Assembly: GCA_027307295.1 (NCBI GenBank)
Contig: DAHUXF010000113.1
Location: forward strand, 1 to 8,139
Source of the DNA: Acidobacteriaceae bacterium
GTDB lineage: Bacteria > Acidobacteriota > Terriglobia > Terriglobales > Acidobacteriaceae
Direction: 5' to 3'
DNA: 8,139 nt
Shown here piece after piece: positions 5,547-8,139 of the stretch; position 1 is the stretch's first letter, and the number at the start of each line of letters is the position of its first letter. The notes beneath the pieces are model-generated. The model was not told where the DNA came from. It was given only the letters and a program-made list of their open reading frames with translations, and did not search any database. Both the position numbers and the translations under genes were made by a program.

Positions 5547-6536
5547 ATGGCAACGCAGACCATTTCCAATGCAGGTCCCAAAATCCGGACAAAGCTGCCC
5601 GGTCCAAAGGCGCTTGAAGTGCTGAAGGGGGATGAGAGATATATTTCACCGTCGTATACGCGTTCCTACCCGCTGGTGGCCAAGAGAGGCCGCGGCGTGG
5701 TGGTGGAAGACGTGGACGGCAATGAGTTCCTGGATTTCTCGGCGGGAATCGCCGTGGTTTCCACGGGCCATTGCCACCCCGAGGTCGTCGCCGCAATTCA
5801 GAAACAGGCCGGCGAGTTGATCCACATGTCCGGCACGGATTTCTACTATGAGAGCCTGATTACGCTGGCAAAACGGCTGGAGAAAGTTGCGCCCATGAAG
5901 GGCCCGCTCCGCGCCTACTATGGCAACTCCGGCGCTGAGGCGATTGAAGCGGCGATGAAGCTGGCCCGCTACCACACCAAGCGGCAGGGCATCATCGCGT
6001 TTTATGGGGCATTCCACGGACGCACCATGGGCGCGCTCTCCCTGACCGCATCCAAGACGCAGCAGCGGCGGCGGTTCTTTCCGCTGGTGCCGGGCGTGGC
6101 GCATGTGCCTTATCCAAATATTTACCGCAAGCCGGAAGGCATGACGGCGGAAGAACACATTGCCGAGTGCGTGAGCTTTATTGAAGACCGTGTGTTCAAA
6201 ACCATCATGCCGCCGGAAGAGTGCGCGGCCATCTTCATTGAACCCATCCAGGGCGAAGGCGGATATCTGCCGGCCCCGGCGGAGTTTCTGCGCGAACTGC
6301 GGCGGATCTGCGACAAAAATGGGATTCTGCTGGTAGCCGATGAAGTGCAGAGCGGCGCTGGACGCAGCGGAAAATGGTGGGCCATCCAGCATACCGGGGT
6401 TGAGCCGGACATTATTACGATTGCCAAGGGAATCGCATCCGGGATGCCGCTGGGCATTACGCTGGCGCGGGGAAATCATGGATTGGGTGCCGGGATCGCA
6501 TGCTTCGACCTTTGGCGGCAATCCGGTTTGCATTGA
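5547..6536 (+). CDS. class III PLP aminotransferase, N-terminal part (frameshifted gene)
   Basis: These residues belong to the class III (ornithine/acetylornithine/4-aminobutyrate) aminotransferase family, which moves an amino group from an omega- or alpha-amino compound to a 2-oxoacid using pyridoxal phosphate. Visible signatures are the phosphate-binding NSGAEA (127-132), FHGRT (156-160), the cofactor-ring pair Asp265-Gln268 in DEVQSG, and the Schiff-base lysine Lys294 in TIAKGIASG. Homology ends at LAR (codon 6468-6470). The remaining residues in this frame, to the TGA at 6534-6536, are unrelated to the family. The matching C-terminal half continues one base over in another frame, from 6472. 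Together they would give about 450 residues, the normal size. The family is called acetylornithine or GABA aminotransferase in annotations; exact substrate is not determinable here, so no gene symbol is given. Confidence 0.85.
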   Translation: MATQTISNAGPKIRTKLPGPKALEVLKGDERYISPSYTRSYPLVAKRGRGVVVEDVDGNEFLDFSAGIAVVSTGHCHPEVVAAIQKQAGELIHMSGTDFYYESLITLAKRLEKVAPMKGPLRAYYGNSGAEAIEAAMKLARYHTKRQGIIAFYGAFHGRTMGALSLTASKTQQRRRFFPLVPGVAHVPYPNIYRKPEGMTAEEHIAECVSFIEDRVFKTIMPPEECAAIFIEPIQGEGGYLPAPAEFLRELRRICDKNGILLVADEVQSGAGRSGKWWAIQHTGVEPDIITIAKGIASGMPLGITLARGNHGLGAGIACFDLWRQSGLH

Positions 6537-6900
6537 AGCGGCACTGGCGACCATGGATGTGCTGGAGCGCGAGGCGATCCATAATGCGGACGTTGTCGGC
6601 AACCACATGATGAAGCGCCTGAGCGGATGGGTGAAGACGCATCCGATGGTGGGCGATGTGCGCGGACGTGGACTGATGATTGGTGTGGAGATCGTGAAAG
6701 ACAAGAAGACGAAAGCCGTGGCGCATGACGAGCGTGACCGTATTGTGGATCTGGCGTTTGAGCGCGGCATCCTGTATCTGGGCGCCGGCGAGAACTCTGT
6801 CCGCATTGCGCCGCCCCTGGTGGTGACGCAGGAACAGGCGGACATCGCCATGGATGTGCTGGAAGAATGTATTGGAATTGTAGAGAAAGAACTCCAGTAA
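6472..6900 (+). pseudogene. class III PLP aminotransferase, C-terminal part after a frameshift
   Basis: The frame starting at GAA 6472 resumes the family sequence exactly where the upstream frame leaves it: EIMDWVPGSHASTFGGNP with the phosphate-binding Thr, then GDVRGRGLMIGVEIV and a C-terminal small domain to the TAA at 6898-6900. A normal family member would read LAR-A-EIMDW, so two bases are missing (or one extra is present) in the run GCGCGGGGAAATC around 6465-6476. No start codon with a binding site supports separate translation of this half. The conservation on both sides suggests either a very recent mutation or a sequencing/assembly error; with the shift corrected, the gene would be intact. 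Confidence 0.8.
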
Positions 6901-6907
6901 CATTTTG

Positions 6908-6937
6908 GCCGCGAATTAACACGGATGTGCGCGAATC
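6908..6937 (+). repeat. CCGCGAAT dispersed repeat, copy after the aminotransferase
   Basis: A 30-base copy: GCCGCGAATTAACACGGA then TGTGCGCGAATC. It begins seven bases after the aminotransferase stop and aligns end to end with 3929-3957. It forms the 5' arm of the hairpin described at 6909-6978. Confidence 0.6.
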
Positions 6938-6978
6938 AAAACCATGTCTGGTATGATTCGTGCCGCGTTGATTCGCGG
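6909..6978 (+). other. long repeat-derived hairpin between aminotransferase and yraN
   Basis: The outer stem pairs 6909-6923 with 6964-6978 (15 positions, one mismatch and one G-U). After a five-base bulge (6924-6928), the inner stem pairs 6929-6938 with 6954-6963 (ten positions, one G-U), closing a 15-base loop at 6939-6953. The 3' arm carries an inverted copy of CCGCGAATCAACGCG. The stem is followed by TCATCTTTTT (6979-6988), so the element could act as a terminator or attenuator for read-through from the aminotransferase, or be a small mobile/REP-like unit. Confidence 0.6.
6949..6957 (+). promoter_or_regulatory. extended -10 inside the hairpin, likely yraN promoter
   Basis: TGGTATGAT fits TGnTATnAT with five of six hexamer positions. 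Transcription would start near 6964, about 25 bases before the preferred yraN start at 6989, so the transcript would carry only the 3' arm of the hairpin. No clear -35 is seen. Confidence 0.35.
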
Positions 6979-6988
6979 TCATCTTTTT

Positions 6989-7429
6989 ATGCAAGGTTCG
7001 CTTACCCGCTTGGCACTCCGTGTTCTGGACTCAGCCGCCAGACTATTTCCCCGGAAAAGCTCAGGCCCACAGCATCTGACGACAGGAAGGCGCGGGGAAG
7101 AAGCAGCATATTTCTATCTTCGCCGGAACGGATATGTGATGATCGCGCGGAATTATCGCAGTCCGCGCAGCCGCAGCGAACTGGATCTGGTGGGCTGGGA
7201 CGATGCAACGCTGGTTTTTGTTGAAGTGAAAACCCGCAGCACGCGAAACGTCATTCCAGCGGAGGCAGCCGTGGATGTGGAAAAGCAGCGCGATCTTTCA
7301 CGCGTGGCGCGGGACTTCCTGCGGAAAATCAAGGGCCATCCGCCGGTGCGCTTTGACATCGTAAGCGTATATCTCGAAGGCCGTGATCCGGAAATTGAAT
7401 TATTCAAGGGTGCATTTCAGATGGAGTAA
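6989..7429 (+). CDS. yraN: YraN family (UPF0102) endonuclease-like protein
   Basis: YraN proteins are small, predicted restriction-endonuclease-fold proteins of uncertain role, often linked by context to DNA repair or RNA maturation genes. From ATG 6989 it has 146 residues. Visible family features are GRRGEEAA (33-40), the strand SELDLV with Asp66, and LVFVEVKTR with Glu79 and Lys81, giving the D-x12-E-x-K core of PD-(D/E)xK nucleases. A conserved RFDIV follows near the C-terminus. The usual GEIDL is SELDL here, with Ser for Gly. An in-frame ATG at 6944 would add 15 residues, but it lies in the loop of the hairpin and upstream of the extended -10; the family normally has an Arg-rich tail like LTRLALRVLDSAARLF, which the 6989 start already includes. 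No ribosome binding site is evident for either. Confidence 0.85.
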   Translation: MQGSLTRLALRVLDSAARLFPRKSSGPQHLTTGRRGEEAAYFYLRRNGYVMIARNYRSPRSRSELDLVGWDDATLVFVEVKTRSTRNVIPAEAAVDVEKQRDLSRVARDFLRKIKGHPPVRFDIVSVYLEGRDPEIELFKGAFQME

Positions 7430-7442
7430 ACATCTTGCTGAT

Positions 7443-7489
7443 GAGACAGAGTACCGTCCGCAGGCCGTCCCTGCATGCGTTCCTGTCTT
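7443..7489 (+). other. nested hairpin in the yraN-galT spacer
   Basis: GAGACAG (7443-7449) pairs with CTGTCTT (7483-7489), and inside it GCAGG (7460-7464) pairs with CCTGC (7470-7474) around a five-base loop. No T-run follows, so it is not a standard intrinsic terminator. It could be chance in a 78-base spacer. Confidence 0.25.
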
Positions 7490-7494
7490 GGATG

Positions 7495-7500
7495 TAAGAT
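7495..7500 (+). promoter_or_regulatory. -10-like hexamer just before galT
   Basis: TAAGAT (four of six consensus positions) ends seven bases before the GTG start at 7508, so a transcript would begin at about the start codon. There is no good -35 and no ribosome binding site between it and the start. Confidence 0.3.
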
Positions 7501-7507
7501 AGTAGCT

Positions 7508-8139
7508 GTGCCTGAGCTGAGAAAAGATCCAATTACCGGACGATGGGTGATCATTTCCACCGACCGCTCACGCCGTCCGGGAGATTTTTCCCGCGAGCGT
7601 GCCGATATCAAAGGCGGCGGCTTCTGTCCGTTTTGTCCAGGCAATGAGAGCAAAACGCCGCCGGAGATACTGGCGTTCCGTCCGGGAGAAAACGGGCGCG
7701 ATATGGCGGGCTGGAACCTGCGCATTGTCCCCAATAAATTTCCTGCGCTGGGAATTGAAGGCGATCTGGACCGCCAGGCTGAGGGCATGTTTGACCGCAT
7801 GAATGGGATCGGGGCGCATGAGGTCATAGTCGAAACTCCGGATCATACCGCCAGTCTTGCGACCCTTCCTCCCAAGCGCATTGAAGACGTTCTCTGGACG
7901 TTTCGCGACCGCATCCTGGATCTGAAGAAGGACCGACGGTTCAAGTACATCCTGATCTTCAAGAATCATGGGGAGGCGGCGGGAGCGTCGCTCGAACACG
8001 CCCACTCGCAGCTGATCGCGCTGCCGATTCTGCCCATCTACGTGGTGGAAGAACTGCAGGGAGCCAAGCAATATTACATCTACAAGGAACGCTGCGTTTT
8101 CTGCGACATCATTCGGCAGGAAACCGATAACGGAGTTCG
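7508..8139 (+). CDS. galT: galactose-1-phosphate uridylyltransferase (5' part, runs off the window)
   Basis: GalT swaps UMP between UDP-glucose and galactose 1-phosphate in the Leloir pathway, in the cytoplasm. About 210 residues are present out of a usual ~340-350; the frame is open to the last base. The opening PELRKDPITGRWVIIST is typical and fixes the GTG start at 7508. The zinc site is Cys40 and Cys43 (CPFCPGNE), His113 (PDHTASL) and His164. The catalytic motif is HAHSQ with nucleophile His166 and Gln168, where E. coli has HPHGQ. A second CxxC (Cys196, Cys199) begins the second half. The HAH variant leaves room for a related HIT-superfamily nucleotidyltransferase, but the two-part architecture favours GalT. 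The gene follows yraN by 78 bases. Confidence 0.9.
   Translation, partial: MPELRKDPITGRWVIISTDRSRRPGDFSRERADIKGGGFCPFCPGNESKTPPEILAFRPGENGRDMAGWNLRIVPNKFPALGIEGDLDRQAEGMFDRMNGIGAHEVIVETPDHTASLATLPPKRIEDVLWTFRDRILDLKKDRRFKYILIFKNHGEAAGASLEHAHSQLIALPILPIYVVEELQGAKQYYIYKERCVFCDIIRQETDNGV

Noticed and set aside
5646..6851. 401-residue ORF antisense to the aminotransferase
   Set aside because: It is the long shadow frame of a GC-rich gene; its translation has no family features, whereas the + strand shows all the aminotransferase motifs.
7439..7510. CTGATGAG followed by a stem, reminiscent of a hammerhead ribozyme core
   Set aside because: The GAAA box that must follow stem II is absent (TTGGATG is there) and no cleavage-site context or stems I/III can be drawn.
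1..8139. Search for a defence system, CRISPR array, prophage or transposase
   Set aside because: No such protein, regularly spaced repeat array or terminal inverted repeats bounding a transposase were seen; the genes are ordinary chromosomal functions.

Overview
The window is ordinary bacterial chromosome of moderately high GC. It most resembles an Acidobacteriota (Koribacter/Terriglobus-like) genome. That is an inference from three things: the style of the proteins (a small conserved protein fused by overlap to pgsA, a YraN with an Arg-rich N-terminal tail, a GalT beginning with PELRKDPITGRW), the codon use, and the scarcity of Shine-Dalgarno sites. No database search was possible.

Layout. 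1-162 is probably the 3' tail of an unrecognised gene. 163-443 is a spacer holding a degenerate dispersed repeat and a possible small ORF whose stop overlaps the next start. 444-1346 is an SGNH/GDSL hydrolase. 1512-3893 is a compact run on the + strand: a ~100-residue conserved protein, pgsA (phosphatidylglycerophosphate synthase, ATGA overlap) and cysS (cysteinyl-tRNA synthetase, TTG start). 3894-4132 is a repeat-rich spacer between convergent genes. 4133-5107 (minus strand) is a ten-helix EamA/DMT exporter. 5108-5546 is a divergent spacer of about 440 bases with a promoter built on tandem/palindromic repeats and a previously overlooked 47-codon ORF. 5547-6900 is a class III PLP aminotransferase interrupted by one frameshift. 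6908-6978 is a long repeat-derived hairpin. 6989-7429 is yraN. 7508 to the right edge is the first ~210 residues of galT.

Function. The genes are housekeeping or general metabolism (phospholipid synthesis, tRNA charging, amino-group transfer, galactose/UDP-sugar metabolism, transport) and do not form one dedicated pathway. I see no mobile-element genes, tRNA or rRNA genes, CRISPR array or defence system.

The more unusual content lies between the genes. One repeat family (core GCCGCGAATnAACrCGrA) recurs in three spacers in both orientations, and one pair of copies builds a hairpin of about 25 base pairs just before yraN. Several genes also have a -10-like hexamer 6-12 bases from the start codon and no ribosome binding site, which suggests leaderless or very short-leader transcripts.
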